Part shown: in pieces, positions 1 through 12,681 of the stretch
Layout: each line of letters begins with the position of its first letter
Position numbering within the stretch: the stretch's first letter is position 1
DNA from: Inonotus obliquus
Lineage: Eukaryota; Basidiomycota; Agaricomycetes; Hymenochaetales; Hymenochaetaceae
DNA length: 64,000 nt
Direction of reading: 5' to 3'
NCBI GenBank assembly: GCA_032164295.1
Contig: JAJHTX010000006.1
Span: forward strand, 1,302,001 to 1,366,000
The notes under the pieces: model-generated
What the model was told of the DNA's origin: nothing
Database searches by the model: none
The model's input: only the letters and a program-made list of their open reading frames with translations
Translations under genes and position numbers: made by a program

Positions 1-960
1 CGGAGGCAATGGGAATCCATGTGTTCAGATCCAATGCAATCTGCTGCGCAGTCGATCGATAGCAAGTCGGTGGGCCGTGTATCGAGGGACGAAAACAACG
101 TCAGAAGCCATGTAGAAGCTGTGGACGCTGAAAACGATTTCGCTGTCGAAGCTGCTGGTGAAGGTGAAGCGCGCTTGCAACGGGCAGTGAGAGAACGACC
201 CGATGCACCGCGCTTGGCTAAAGACCATATTTGGGGCGTACGTGAGGATTGGGGGGAGAAAGCGGGCAGATGGGGAAAGGGCGCTGCAGCTTTTAGTGAC
301 GATCCTTCCAAGAAAAAGGAAATTTGAATGGAGCGAAGAAGAGAAGAATGGAGATTTTTTGTACTCTGAGCCACCACCCTTCCGGTCGGGAGTCTGCGGC
401 CACCGGCGGAACTGTGCGCCCCACAAATTTCTTTTTGCCACAGGAAAACCCCGGACGGCTTGATCGTGCTCTGCAGGCAGGGAGCCGGGGGGAAGTTGGA
501 GGAAGTCACCATAGCCAAGGTGTGGTAGACCTGGAGAATCAACTTGGTTACATTGGGACAATTCTCAAACTGGGCAGGGGTCATCTATAAATATTCCGAT
601 AACCCAGAAAGGAAGGAGTGATCTGAGCACGTGGGAATGTTTCCGAGCGGAGATTAGGATTGATGACTACTCCTAACGACTTCCTCGGAATCGGACGTAT
701 TTGCACATGCCGTCTGCGTGGCTCATCAATTATTTCTCCAAGTGCCTGGCTCTTTATTCTTTTAAACTATATACATAATGAACTCAACCACGTTTTGCAC
801 TGCTAACCCCTCTCTCTCTTTATCGCCTCCTCCATTGTCATCCACTCCTTTACTCTTCCTTTAGAGATCCTAGACATCCAACCGGCCTTTGTATCAACAT
901 CGATAACGATCGCGATCCGTATAGACAACCCCTTTTCAACTCCAACTTGAAAGCCTTTAC
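1..960. other. Left-edge stretch without a firm gene
   Basis: Open frames exist on both strands here, but none shows a recognisable domain, convincing splice structure or clear start. A minus-strand frame starting near 228 is rich in Arg, Ser and aromatic residues and runs to about 25. It could be the 5' part of a gene lying off the left edge, but I cannot support a product. The last 150 bases (about 810-860) are pyrimidine-rich (CT runs), which is common just upstream of fungal transcription starts and fits the receptor gene that begins at 961. Confidence 0.4.
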
Positions 961-2898
961 ATGTCCGACGAAGAATGTACTACCATCGATAACGTGAGGA
1001 CGTGTCTTTCGCGAGGGGAAAGCATTGGGGCAGCTGTGAGTCTTTACCATGCTGGGTGTTTTTGCCGAGTGCTCAGGTGAACTCACCGTGTGAAATCAGT
1101 TGAATGCGGAGTCTGGCCTGATATCGCTTGGAGCAATTTGTATACTCGCGATACTCATAATCGTGAGTTATTTTCTCAAGCATCTGTAGCAGTTCATTCA
1201 TCATTGTCATTGTAGAGAAATGTTTATCGCAACTCTAAGCGTCCCCCAGAGGAGCAACGAAGCCTTGTGCAGGAGCCGGCGGATATTCTTATGGTCTGTG
1301 CTAGTCAACTATATCTGACTTAACACTAACTCAAAGTTTATTTATAACTTATAGCTTTCTCTATTCACCGCGGACTTGCTGCAAGGAATTGGAGCCGCTC
1401 TTAGTATTAGATGGGCGAAACATGGGTTTGTGGAGATTGGAAGGTTCTGTACCACTCAAGGTGAGTAATTTCGTGAAGCTCCTTAATTTAACTATTCATA
1501 CTTATCGATATACCGTGGATAGGAGCAATCCAACAGATTGGCGAGACGGCTGTAGCGATGACTACTTTGGTATGTCCTACTCACTCCGAAATGATAGGTC
1601 AAATAGTAATTGGAATTTGCCTATTCTAGAGCATCGCCCTACAAACATTCGTAGCGGTCTGGTTTCGTAAATTCGTTCACAACAGGAAACTTGCCATTGC
1701 TGTTGTTACCTTCATATGGTTGTACGTTGCTCTATTCACGGGTATCGCCGCTGGAGTCAAGGGTGGTACAGAATACTTTGCTCCCACTCCGGTATGTCCC
1801 TTTATGCGGTTCAAATTTCTTATTTCAGCCCAACGCGGGGTTGCAAAATCGATTTTGATCTGACATGTTGCTATGATGTTGATTTTAGTTCTGGTGTTGG
1901 ATTGGTGATCGATTCCCGAAAGAACGTATCTCTGGGGAATATCTTTGGCTTTGGTTGGCTTTATTTGGTTCGATACTTGTTTAGTGAGTGTTTTCGTTTT
2001 CGTTTGTCTTGTCTGGCATCTGATTATCATGTATCTAGCGTTCCTCTGTTCCTTTGGGCGAATGGTCTTTTGAGCGTCGGAAAGAAACGTTGGTGGAAAA
2101 TTAGCTTACACTTACGTCGACGAGCTTCTTCAGAGGAAGAAACGGATGCTCGGGATCGACCTGGGAGTTTATCATTAGCCATCCTGGCGTGAGTTCCTTA
2201 TCCTTCGTACTTCTGATCCCAAATCTTCTAACTTCTCATGTAGATACCCCGTAATATACTCGATCCTCATCTTACCCCTAACTATATGCCGCTGGATCTC
2301 ATTCACAAATCCAGGAAGAATAAACGCCGCAGCCACATTTGCTGTTATATTCATTTTTGGACTTTCTGGAATGTGTAACGTTATTTTACTTCTTTGGACG
2401 CGTCCGAATCTTCTATTATTCGATTCTGAGCCTTGTTATTCCTCGACGGGACAAGATGTCGAACAACGAGGAGGAGGAAGTACACCTGCGTCTCCTACGA
2501 CTCCTACATCGCGTACACATGCAAATGGACGAGGACGAACAGTTCGTCGTAGACATCATTCGGAAAAAGGTCGTATGGTTACACCTTCACGTTCATCTTC
2601 CCATCTCTCCCATACCAATACCCATACCTGGTCTCATCGTCCTTCTCAAGAAGAATTTGATGACGAATTCGAATTGGGGACTAGGAAATATCACAACGGG
2701 AATGGCACTCTTGCTCACGATCGCGATACTACTTTTCTTGCTGATACGGAATTGGGAGATTTAAGTCAAGGGAGACGGAATTCGAGTGCTTTTGGGGAGG
2801 TGAGGGTTAAACATGTTTATGGGGACGATGGGGATGTTATTCGGGATTCGGAGAGTAATACTATGTCTCAGCCTTCAACTTATCGACTTGCGAGATAG
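961..2898 (+). CDS. Git3/cAMP-receptor-like G protein-coupled receptor
   Basis: About 475 residues over nine or so exons. Splicing gives seven hydrophobic segments: TM1 near residues 30-46, TM2 68-90, TM3 105-132, TM4 142-165, TM5 193-218, TM6 256-280 and TM7 285-312. Cys in 'GRFCTTQG' before TM3 and Cys in 'FWCWIGDRF' between TM4 and TM5 are placed like the disulfide pair of the fungal glucose/cAMP-type receptors. The cytoplasmic tail (about 165 residues) is rich in Ser, Thr, Arg and His, with many possible phosphorylation sites. Known for the family: such receptors sit in the plasma membrane and signal through a heterotrimeric G protein to cAMP/PKA. The ligand cannot be told from sequence. 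The start at 961 was chosen because its short exon (MSDEECTTIDNV) splices in frame into TM1. The third intracellular loop is short and basic. Confidence 0.85.
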
Positions 2899-2920
2899 AC
2901 CACGATTTATTTGCATTTCC

Positions 2921-2995
2921 ATTCATCCATCCGTTCATTCGACATTCATCCATTCATCCAGTCATCCAGTCATCCATATTCATCCATTCATCATT
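2921..2995. repeat. Imperfect ATCC/ATTC tetranucleotide repeat
   Basis: A run of imperfect CATCCATTCATCCAGT-type units directly after the receptor stop codon, in the presumed 3' UTR. The rest of 2899-3230 is AT-rich. Just before the next gene (about 3196-3221) there is a short AATCAAATCAAACAAACA repeat, and I see no other feature in this convergent intergenic stretch. Confidence 0.8.
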
Positions 2996-3230
2996 CGTTA
3001 AACTATATCATATATTATTGTTCAACTCTATACCCTATTATTTACTGTACGCATGTACGGGACATCAGACTAGTCATTTACCTTACTCGTAAAATAAACA
3101 AACAAAAAGAGTTGTTGTACATATACATTCGAATTCGTATCGTATACAGTAGGGAAAGGAAAAGGGGAAGTAAGAAAAGAACCTGAGAGGCAAGAAATCA
3201 AATCAAATCAAACAAACAAACATCGGAGCA

Positions 3231-6200
3231 TCACCCTGCCAACCACTGCTGATCCATACAATCCACATTACTCGCATTCGGAGGCGGAGGTGTAGTAAAA
3301 GTATCCATAGTAAAATCAAACGGAGGAGTATCAGATAACCCAGATTGTTGCATGAATTGTCTCCAATCTTCGGTACTAACGGTTTCGTTTAAGAGCATTT
3401 CGGGTGTTATTTCCGTCGTCGTTGTTGATGATGAGGTTGTGGTTGATGGCGATGATGATAACGATGGAGTGGGAAGGTTTCCGACGAAAGGTGTGAAAGG
3501 TACGTTTAACGTCGCTGTCGCTGTTGTAGTAGAAAAGTCGGGTGTTTTCATGGGATAGGAGGAAGCGGTGGTGGTAGTCACCCAATTGGGTTGATATTGT
3601 GGTGGTGGTGGTGGTGGTGGTGGTGATTGACCTTGGTTTTGGTTGAATTGGGTGGTAGTACCAGTACCACCGAACGGATAGGGTTGTGGGAAACCTGTCC
3701 CGAGTAGTTTTTCTAGCTCCATTAGCCAGGTGTCTGTTGCGGTCGTGTTGAAAGTAGATATAGGACTTGAATTTGGGTTTGGATCGGGGAACGTGCCGCT
3801 TGGGATATTCGCTGGACCACTGGTGATACCTTGTCCTGGTGGAGATGCTACAGGACGTTCGTTGATAACTGGACTACCGGAATGATTTGAACTCCTTGCT
3901 GTAGCAGCTGCTTCGAGCAAGAAACTGGCTCCCTGAGATTCATTAAACGCCTGTAAAGTGGGTCTATTGGAGTCTGGTGGTGTTGCCGTACGTTGTTCAA
4001 CAACACGAGTAGTTCCATGAAGGATGAGTAATTCCTTTGTCGCGTTATCACTTGTCGTTCGGATGACCGGCATGTTTGTTAGACCCCTCGACGTATCGCC
4101 AGTCTCTGCCTCTCGAGAGCCCGAACGAGGTCGTCTTAGTACTTCGATAGCTTTTTCACGAATTTTACGAAGAAGAGGCTATTGAAGGATATGAGAACCG
4201 AATGTCTAGACAGAAAGGAGCGAAGTACGCACAAGTCCATGTTTCGCTATTATATGGTCATTGTACTTTTCAAAAATAGCTATGACATACTCAAGTTCAA
4301 CGAAAGCAGAAGTTGCAAAGCTGACTGACGGGCCTAACGAGGCGACTGAGCCAACTACAACCTAAAACCTTCCGTCAGTCAAGTTTAACGAAACACATTC
4401 AAAGAAACGTACGTACTCCACAAGTCAAACATAGAGTCCAGATTTCCCATATACGCAAGGTTATAAGATATATATGTTCCAAGTTATCACGACAGATGCG
4501 TATCACGGTGACTGCGCTTCGATACGTCGCAAGAAACGACACTGCAAATGGGCTACGCATCGGATTGTCGGGGAAATCTAGAATCGCCCGTGCGAAAAAA
4601 TTGCGATGGATATACAGTAGCGACTCTTCCATTTCCCAAGTTGTGACTAATGGGTAAACTTTGATGAAATCCGCATCGATACCCAAGTTGTTCGTGTGCT
4701 GTTTATTTTGATTGACGAAAGGATGAGTAGGGAAGTTCCGAATCCTGCGATCTAGATCAAGGACGTCACGATATCTGAGCGGACGAGAGGAAGTGACCCT
4801 TTCGCAGATATCTGACACGACATCCCTGCAGAAGCGATATCGCCATTGCATGACTGATGGAAGAGTCATTCGTGTGGGACCGGCGAACAAATGGCAAGGG
4901 TACCTACTACTTTCAACAGGCTCGCCGTCATCCGACAAAGTGATGCATGTGTCAGTCGGTAGTTCGCAATCGATAATGTTAGGCCTGAAAAGTGCAGGAC
5001 GGCCGCTCTCGAGGCCCTTGAAATAACGATGAGCTCGATAAGGGAAAAGAAGTCAGTGCTTGCCACTAACCTTCCATAGATCTAACGCGTAAATCTCCCA
5101 GAAGGCCCGTCTTCGCCGTTCAATCATCTTTGGGCTAAATCCCCAACGAGCGGGGTCTCGGTCTATAAGGACAGTCACAATTATGGAATCAACGACAGAA
5201 CGGCCACTCACGGAGTCCAATCTATAAATGAGACGTTATATTTGACTGTGACATACTCAGGAGAATAACGTTACTCACGGAGGCAGCCAAACTGGCACCG
5301 AAAGCTACCAATTTCCATGCCTCTTCCTGATTCCGCGTTCGTCCAGAATGGATACCATACGCTCCCAGCAGAAACACTGCTTGTACCGCAGGCATGCTCG
5401 TATTTTGCAGTATACCCTTGATGCTCAAAGCCGCCTTCGCCAAGTTAAAATACTTCTCTCCTTCATCGTTAGTTGGGCTTTGGGTCAAATCACCAGCGGC
5501 GCCGCACGCGAACAGGACATAAAGCAGAGCAAGTTCGTGTGCATGTTCTGCGCGAACATGAGTTGGTACTACCGGCTTCCGGCGAGGATAGAATGTCGGT
5601 ATAATCTCTTGTACAAACTGTATTCGCTCGACTGGCGTATTGAACCATGCCAGATTACTGAAGTAGGCTTCGTATAGAGCCGTTGCACGTTCATACGGCG
5701 GGAGGTAAGTGATGAGTTGGCAAAAAAGGGTTTCTGTGTCATGACTGAGGAATAAAGATGAGAACGGGAACCCCCTGCTCGAGGCCACAATCTCTGGGTT
5801 AAGCTCATTTGGCGTGGGCGAGGCGATGGGAAGGCGAGGAGTAGCACCTTCAAGGATTTCCTAGACGTATATGTCAGTGGCACATTCCTCCAATGAATAT
5901 AATCGCATATACCATAACAAGAGCACTCTAAGGATGAAAAAAAAAATAGTGATTCCGGATCATCCCAAAGAGCGAAACACGAAGTACCTCTGAAGCTCCT
6001 GGACCTAGGTACCGCATGGCCCTACCATCATCAATCGTTAAAGTCCCAAATTCACCAAGGACGTGGTCTTCTCCGTCCTCTTCTTCTTCTTGCTCGCCTT
6101 CACCATCGTCCTTCTCAGCACTTCGTTTAACTGCCAAAGATTCTTCAGTAAGAAGCGGATGAGATCCTGATCCTCCCCGGGCCTCACTCTCCAATGCCAG

Positions 6201-6691
6201 AGCATCTTCGAGAGCGTGAATGCGTTCGATTAACAAGGTTAACTTTCGCTTATCGCGCTGAGAACTATAAGCCGATGGACCAGCAAGACTACTTCGCGCA
6301 CTATGTGAGCCAGCTGACCCTCGAGCACCTGGCGAAGGATTAGTAACGTGAAACTCTCTAAGGTGGAAAAGAGGCACACACCTAGCGGACAGAGGAGCTC
6401 CGTACCCCGTCTAACGCACGAGGAACAGGGAATCTGAGGGACACCACGTTGTCTCAGATCACGGACTTGAGCACATTACCCTTCTGCCCACCTTCTTGTC
6501 GCATTTCAGCTTTAGTCTATAAAAACAACTCATCAACACGCTTGAGCACATCGCCAAAAATAGCTGCCACTGCACCTTCTGCAATCCGCGCAGGAGATTT
6601 CGCCCGATATCCGCCTGATTTCGAGCTCACGATTCCGAACTTCACGCAACTCCTCTGAACTTGGACCTTTCCTCCTCTCAGATGGAGCCAT
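3231..6691 (-). CDS. Zn(II)2Cys6 fungal transcription factor
   Basis: Multi-exon gene read from ATG at 6691. Splicing across two short introns near 6620-6560 and 6535-6475 gives the binuclear zinc cluster CADCRRLKLKCDKK followed by IPCSSCVRRGTELLCP, spacing C-x2-C-x6-C-x5-C-x2-C-x7-C. A coiled-coil-like segment ('LTLLIERIHALEDALALE', about 6200) and an acidic stretch follow. Next comes the fungal_trans middle homology region ('NTPVERIQFVQEIIPTFY', then 'RDPARWGFSPKMIERRRRA'). The C-terminus (3231-4073) is rich in Pro, Thr, Asn and Ser with a run of eight prolines, resembling an activation domain. It should be a nuclear DNA-binding regulator of CGG-type sites; the targets are unknown. The bZIP-like helix after the cluster suggests dimer binding. 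Some central exon edges (4080-5230) are uncertain. Confidence 0.85.
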
Positions 6692-8357
6692 ATCGATGTC
6701 GAGATGCTATGTGAGGTTTACGTCGTTCCTGTAGACATCCAGCTTTAACTGCTCGAGATAGACTCTAATTTGGGAGGAGCGCAGTAGCGCAGTAATGATC
6801 GCAGTAAGAAAGTTGTGTTAATGTTGTTAAACTTGGAGCGCCCAACAGGCGGTAATTCACGTGCCCGGCCGCCAAGGAATGATCGCTTTGATCTTCATGG
6901 GTGACTGACCCTGCACGACTCTACAGCATAAGACGATGTTGGTATAAGTATAAGAGGCCAGATAGTAAAGACTTTTGGTTGTTTTACAGACAGACACTGG
7001 GGCTTGAACGCGTCGCGAAATCTGATGATGTTCCCGCGTACTTGGCAACACCCGTGCCGAATTCGGAATAATTCAGCGAGGTAACATATTTTATGAATTA
7101 CTTACGGGCTGTGTAATGGCAGTGCTTATGCATTTGTTGCTGTGTAACTTAACCAAGGCACACCATTCAACTTGCATACTCACCATTCTTCGTCATAGGT
7201 TAAGTAGAGTTCTTGAGCCCGACGCGAGGCTCAGCCCTTGATGAGTTGACAGAGCCTTTCGGCACCGCAAAAACTTATCAACATTCAATTCACCAGACCA
7301 GAAGCGTGTTTACTTAGGCCGAACAGCTAGTCTGAGGTATTTGAAAAGCGGCGCCCATATTGGCGGGCAGTTGCCGTTGGCGATGCTTATCACGAATTGT
7401 GAATTGATAGAGACTCGCGACACGTATTCACAGACTGGACTGAGACTGGAACGGAGATGATCACCGTGACCGCGTCGTGAAGCCTTGTTCTCATGCGGGA
7501 GCTGTTCGAGCTGATTCGCGACACAAGAAGATAGTATATGGCTTGATAGGCAGAACCCATCTAGCTCCCGTGGTCGAGTGGAATCGCAGATAGGAAAGTT
7601 CACTCCCTCACGGTGAGGATAGCCATGTCACTGGTACATTCATTCCGTCCTCTTCGGCACACAATCATGCATAATCGCGCCGCTGAATGGAGAAGGCACG
7701 GCATGAGTAGTCGAGTCTGAGACAAACAGTGTCGTCTCTGACCTTGATCGTGAAGATAATCAAAGTAATGCGAGTGAATTTTGCGGGAGAAGGGTTAGTG
7801 GGAGGTACGGGCGCTGGCAGGTACGTTTTAGCGACGACGGGTATTACCATATTTGGTAAAGACGGCAACAGACGGGTGCCGATCAGAAAGCTCCCATTCA
7901 ACTTGATTTTTCCTGGTAACCTTGTTGGCCCTAGCAGCTCCTTGGCCAGCCTTGTTCTGGACTTCAACCTCAGGCTCAATACAAGCAAGAAAAGACATCC
8001 GAGCAGCACATATACTCAGTGCACTGCAGCTCTTGCTGCCCGACGCACTGGTCTCTTGATGGAGACGAACTTGATCTGGAGACACATCTGCCTTGCTTAC
8101 GTTTTCATTCCAACGCCCATCCTTTCGGTAACCGTTGCCCGCCCGCCCATACAAGACCGCCACTAAGCCGAACCGATTCCGTACCTCACTTCAAATAATA
8201 AATACTCAGATCGATCCTACATCAATTCCCCCCCGCCGCACCTTTCCCTTTCCCTTCTCCTCCTCTTTTCCCTTGCTCTCGACAAGGTCGTCAGTCTAGT
8301 CTGTCTTTTCTCTTCTCTTATTTTTTCTGCCCACTATAGTCCATTACGGAAGTGTAT
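6692..8357. other. Intergenic stretch upstream of the glyoxal oxidase
   Basis: Frames of 60-145 codons occur on both strands (for example 7729-8166 +, 7828-8163 -), but they mirror one another and show no known motif. I found no supportable gene. From about 8229 to 8340 the strand is strongly pyrimidine-rich (C and T runs with few purines), and AATAAATA occurs just before at about 8195. This is the likely core promoter and transcription start area of the oxidase gene. Confidence 0.5.
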
Positions 8358-10866
8358 ATGGCCACTCTTAAAGCTCACGCGAGCAAGACGTTGCTCGCCG
8401 CATGTCTCTTTGCAAATGCTGCATGGGCCCAAGTTACAACTCAGACTGCTCCTGGTCAACCTCAGCGTACAGGAACTCTCAACACTTTCGAACTCGTCGG
8501 GGATTCAATAGTCAGCGCTCAGATGGTTCGCAATTTCCTTTCATGGTCATGCCTGTAGATCATCCGCTGAGCTTTCATTGTAGCTCTTTCTTGGCACACT
8601 GAACAAAGTCTACGTTGTCGACAAGGTGGAGAACAATCCTACTCAAATCAACGGACACCCTGCTTGGGCTGCTGGTATGTTACCAATGTTTTGACTCATC
8701 ACAACTCTAACGGATTTTGTTTTGTTAAGAGTATTCGCTCGATGATGACACTGGACGTCCTATGGATGCTGTTACGAACTCCTTTTGTGCAGTAAGTTTC
8801 GCGGAATCCCTTTACATGCGACTAATCTCACGAAAATCCTCCAGGGGGGAAACGTTCTGGGCAATGGGACATGGGTGAACGCCGGAGGAAACCAGGCGGT
8901 AACATACGGAGGTGAGCATTTCCCCCAGTTAGGATTGACTGGATAAACTTATCCGTCTTTCGGCCGCAGGAGTAACAGCAGACCGTCAGGATGGAGGAGG
9001 TCCATATGATAATCCGGACGGTGGCCAATCACTTCGGTAAGCTTCAATGTGTTTTACCGCAATGTCTTAGCCCATGTTCTGTCCGTTAGACTTCTTGACC
9101 CTTGCGATGACGAAACTTGCGACTGGATTGTGCATGGGGATAACGCGATGACTACACGGCGATGGTATCCCACCCTGTACGTTTCTCTGCTCGCACAGTC
9201 AAGGGAAGTCCGAGACTCATTATAGCATATTTCCTTTTTAGTGAGACTCTGGAGGATGGCAGCATGTTCATAGTACGTTGCTAACTTATTGAAGTTCGAA
9301 GCGAATAGGTTTACGGAAGTATGGTAATAGATCGGTGGCGATATGTGGGGTGGCTTTGTCAACCAAGCCGAGCAAAACAATCCGACTTACGAGTTCTTCC
9401 CGTCCCGAGGAGCTCCCGTTTTTACAGAGATCCTCACAACAACACTTCCCGCGAATCTTTACCCGCTTACCTGGCTGCTCCCATCAGGCAACTTGCTTAT
9501 TCAGCTGAACTGGGCGACATGTACGCGTCTGTTATCCCAGGAGCTGAATACTCGCTTACAGCTTGAATGTGCAATCTCTAGATATTCTGGATTACAGGAC
9601 GCGACAGGAGACGAGGATTGACGATGTTCCGGGTTTGTCATCATTTCCGTCATCTATTATTAGAATGCTAATTATGTTATTATTTCAACAGACGCGGTTA
9701 GGACATATCCGGCAAGCGCTGGCACAGTAATGCTTCCTCTCACACCGGCGAATAACTACACCGCAACAATCCTCTTTTGCGGCGGAACGGATCTTCAACC
9801 AGATCAATGGACGACTGACTGGAATATCGCCGCACACCCAGCTTCCGATTCTTGTGTGAGGCTAACCCCGGATGTATCTGGATCTTATGAGAGCGATGAC
9901 CATATGCCGGAAGTTCGGAGCATGCCGAGCTTGGTTTTATTACCAACGGGCAAGATTATGATGTTTAATGGGGCTTTGACCGGTGTTGCTGGTTATGGTA
10001 ACGATTCGTGGGCCATTGGGCAGTCGTATGCGGATGGTCCAATTTACTTGCCTGCTTTGTATGACCCGGATGCCTCCTCGGGTTCTCGTTGGACGCAGGA
10101 CGGATTATCAGCAAGCCCGATTCCTCGCATGTACCACTCATCAGTGACGCTCTTGCCGGACGGTTCCGTTTTTGTCACTGGTTCAAATCCAAATGCGGAT
10201 TATAATGTTGGTGAAGGTGTTACGTACCCGACTGAGTACCGTGTCGAACGCTTCTATCCGTCATACTTCAACGAACGACGCCCGCAACCTCAGGGTTTGC
10301 CGACTACGCTTTCTTATGGTGGACCTTACTTCAATGTGACGTTGTCTCAGGATGACTTGTTTGATAACCAAAGCAACGTACAGAATGCTACTGTCGTTGT
10401 TATCCGTACAGGGTTTTCGACTCATGCTATGAGTATGGGACAGCGGATGTTGCAGTTGCAGAACACTTATACGGGTACTGATGGTGGAGGTGCGGTGTTA
10501 CATGTTAGTCAGATGCCACCAAATCCCGCAGCATTCGCACCCGGTCCTGCTCGTACGTCTTACGTTAATTCTATTTTTGGATTCAATCTCACTGTGTTAT
10601 CGTCTATCTCAGTTCTGTTTGTTGTCGTTAATGGCGTCCCTTCGGTTGGTGTACAAGTCATGATAGGATCTGGACAGATCGAGACTCAACCTACTGCGGC
10701 CGTGGTTGAACTCCCTCCTACAAGCCTTTCTTCTATATCAACTGATTCTTCGCAGACAAATTCCGATTCTACTAATGATGCTATTTCTCATCTGTCTGAT
10801 GGACTTTTCTTTACTCGATGGATGATTCCGTTACTATCAATTTTCCTTTCTTCATTATTGTCATGA
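8358..10866 (+). CDS. Copper-radical (glyoxal) oxidase, secreted
   Basis: About ten exons; the first nine are short and the last (from about 9690) holds over half the protein. Known for family AA5_1: these enzymes oxidise aldehydes such as glyoxal and methylglyoxal with O2, releasing H2O2 for extracellular peroxidases in lignin decay. All catalytic landmarks are visible: Cys in 'NSFCAGGN' and Tyr in 'RRWYPT' (the Cys-Tyr cross-link pair), Tyr-His in 'RMYHSS' and His in 'GFSTHAMSMGQR' (copper ligands). The N-terminus is a signal peptide (TLLAACLFANAAWAQ). The C-terminus is Ser/Thr-rich and ends in a hydrophobic stretch ('MIPLLSIFLSSLLS'), so it may be GPI-anchored to the cell surface. The start at 8358 is the first ATG in frame with the signal peptide. 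Length matches the family. Substrate range is not deducible. Confidence 0.93.
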
Positions 10867-11576
10867 ACTTTTCTTTCACGGACTTTCTAACCTTTTACAT
10901 TGACAATCACTCTTGGGCTTTTGGTCTATCGGTCTATCGACGTTGACATTGACAATCGTGCTCGTTATTAATCTTTTTGGTCGATATTTCGCCGACCGTT
11001 CTTTAAAATCACCTTCGTCTGTTTATCTTCATTACTTTACCTACCTTGGATTTTTGTCTTTCATCCTTCTTTGTTCAAAGGATAGGATTTGGGACCCGTG
11101 CGTCTTCAGTCTTCAACACTTTACATTACTTTGATTGTTCTTTGTCTATCACGGACTCAGGAGTTCGTTTGAACTTCCTCTAAATTTCTTTCAAGTGTTG
11201 CCTTCCTGACCCCGTCAACAATACCCTTCAGATTATCCTCTCGTTTAGCGTACTTGTTTACGCGTAGTACATTACGGTACATAAGAAAGGTGTAGTGTTT
11301 TGCTTTTGTGATGTTATTTCACACCAGGTGTTATTGTTTTTCGCTCTCGTAACGAGAATGGGAAGGAGGGATATCATCGTCATGGAGAAGTAAATTAGGT
11401 TGGATTATCGTAGATTGTGAACGTGCCTCCTGCCTCCCCCTTCCTCGGCAGCGGTAATTAGCTGAGTTCGGAGATTTGGAATCGATAGGCTTTACTGCGG
11501 AAAGAACTGAAGGGAAGTCCTTAAATCATGATTGCGTGAGTCTAGGTGAGTCTGGGAAACGAATAAAGTCGTACCT

Positions 11577-11777
11577 TTACTTCTTGAAGGAATGCATGGA
11601 AGATGGAAGATGATATGCTGTTGCCAAGATAGATGATTGAATGTTCGTTGTGGTTGTATTGTTGCATGGAGGGATGGAGCCTAATCCGTTGTCAAAGATT
11701 TGTTTCACTTTACAAACTGGGCATTCAGGTACTACAGATATTGCAAAGAGTGCTAGTATTGACATTAATATTAGCAT
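11577..11777 (-). CDS. Possible small secreted protein (weak)
   Basis: A single-exon frame of 66 codons whose N-terminus looks like a signal peptide (MLILMSILALFAISVVP), followed by 'ECPVCKVKQIF' and a further Cys in a Thr/Asn-rich stretch. Small cysteine-containing secreted proteins are common in Agaricomycetes, but this has only three cysteines and no family motif. The frame also extends upstream to 11837 without a signal peptide. It may be chance. Confidence 0.2.
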   Translation of the reverse strand: MLILMSILALFAISVVPECPVCKVKQIFDNGLGSIPPCNNTTTTNIQSSILATAYHLPSSMHSFKK

Positions 11778-11948
11778 GCGTTCATCTAGGTGAGCATCGT
11801 GTTTTTGCCCTCTGCCCAAAGGACGCCGTAAAAGCATGCAGATGTGTTGCCTGTCTGAATGTATTGGCGATCCACGGCCACAATACCCGCTGGTTAAACT
11901 CTCGATCTGTTGCCGCCTGGGCGCCCTTTGGAGTTATATGTCGATTCA

Positions 11949-12002
11949 GTTACTTTTGAACCGTAACCTGTATATATAAATAGGTTACTGTTCAAAAGTA
12001 AC
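11949..12002. repeat. 20-bp inverted repeat with AT loop (hairpin)
   Basis: Left arm GTTACTTTTGAACCGTAACC (11949-11968) and right arm GGTTACTGTTCAAAAGTAAC (11983-12002) pair at 19 of 20 positions around a 14-base AT-rich loop (TGTATATATAAATA). Pairing stops abruptly outside the arms. It could be a small foldback element remnant or a transcribed hairpin. No related copy was seen elsewhere in the window. Confidence 0.85.
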
Positions 12003-12681
12003 ATATATGCTATCTTTTTCTGTTCTGCCAAAGACTAGGTGGAGGGAGTACTTGAAGAGACAACTGCAGATTGTACACCAGAGATGAAAGATGTAGGGCT
12101 TCTCTCCGGCCTTGCTGCGCATGACATCGTTAGATGATGGGAGCATAGACCCAGCTGCGGTGAGGCAAGAAGAGATCTGATCGATCACCCTTCTCTGGTA
12201 GTATCATGACGCATTCCAGACGAGTAGGCTAAAGATCGTAGTCGTCTGTTGGGTTTTTACACCTCAGCATGAACACAAAAACATGTTGTTTGTGGAGTGT
12301 TCGCTCAAACCAAAGTTTGCATAGCAGTTGCGTTGACCCGGGTGTCCGCACTATAGCCGCGCGTGAAGTGAGTAGTCCTAGGGAATCGGTCATAATAAGG
12401 CGGCTGTAAGGAAGTTATAAAAGAGGTACTTCCAGCGTAATTTCGCAGCGCAGTGTCTTCCAAGTAAGACTTTGATCTTCCAAACACAGTCTTGGCTATT
12501 GGTAGTCCAAGTCAGATAACGCATCGCATCCAAGACGAACACCCCGCGGGACCGTGACCACGCGACGCGTCAAGCACGTGCGTTCCATCCCCCCTTACTA
12601 TTTTTAGCTAGTCGCCCTTCCCGACTTTCTCGGTCACGGTGCGCATACGACGCCTTTTGCTCCTTGTTCATCAACTCTAAC

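Larger units (their letters stand above)
10867..12681. other. Long intergenic stretch
   Basis: 1.8 kb between the oxidase and the kinase-like gene. The first 200 bases are a T-rich 3' UTR-like stretch. It contains a weak minus-strand candidate gene (11577-11777) and a strong inverted repeat (11949-12002), listed separately. A minus-strand frame at 11985-12188 begins inside that inverted repeat and has no motif. The 12540-12660 part is C/T-rich and is the likely promoter of the kinase-like gene. Confidence 0.5.

Noticed and set aside
1..561. 178-codon minus-strand frame at the left edge
   Set aside because: Composition resembles translated non-coding DNA and no domain is visible; a gene beginning outside the window cannot be ruled out.
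2921..2995. Repeats considered as a possible CRISPR-like or minisatellite array
   Set aside because: Units are 4-8 bp and run together without unique spacers; it is a plain microsatellite.
6985..7060. A TTCAAGCCCC word resembling a tRNA T-loop on the minus strand
   Set aside because: The flanking bases do not form a T-stem and there is no matching acceptor stem, D-arm or anticodon arm.
7560..7630. GTGGTCGAGTGG, resembling the D-arm of a serine tRNA
   Set aside because: No anticodon stem or T-arm follows at the right distance.
7729..8166. 145-codon plus-strand frame and a 111-codon minus-strand frame over the same bases
   Set aside because: They mirror one another, lack motifs and splice context, and overlap a likely promoter region.
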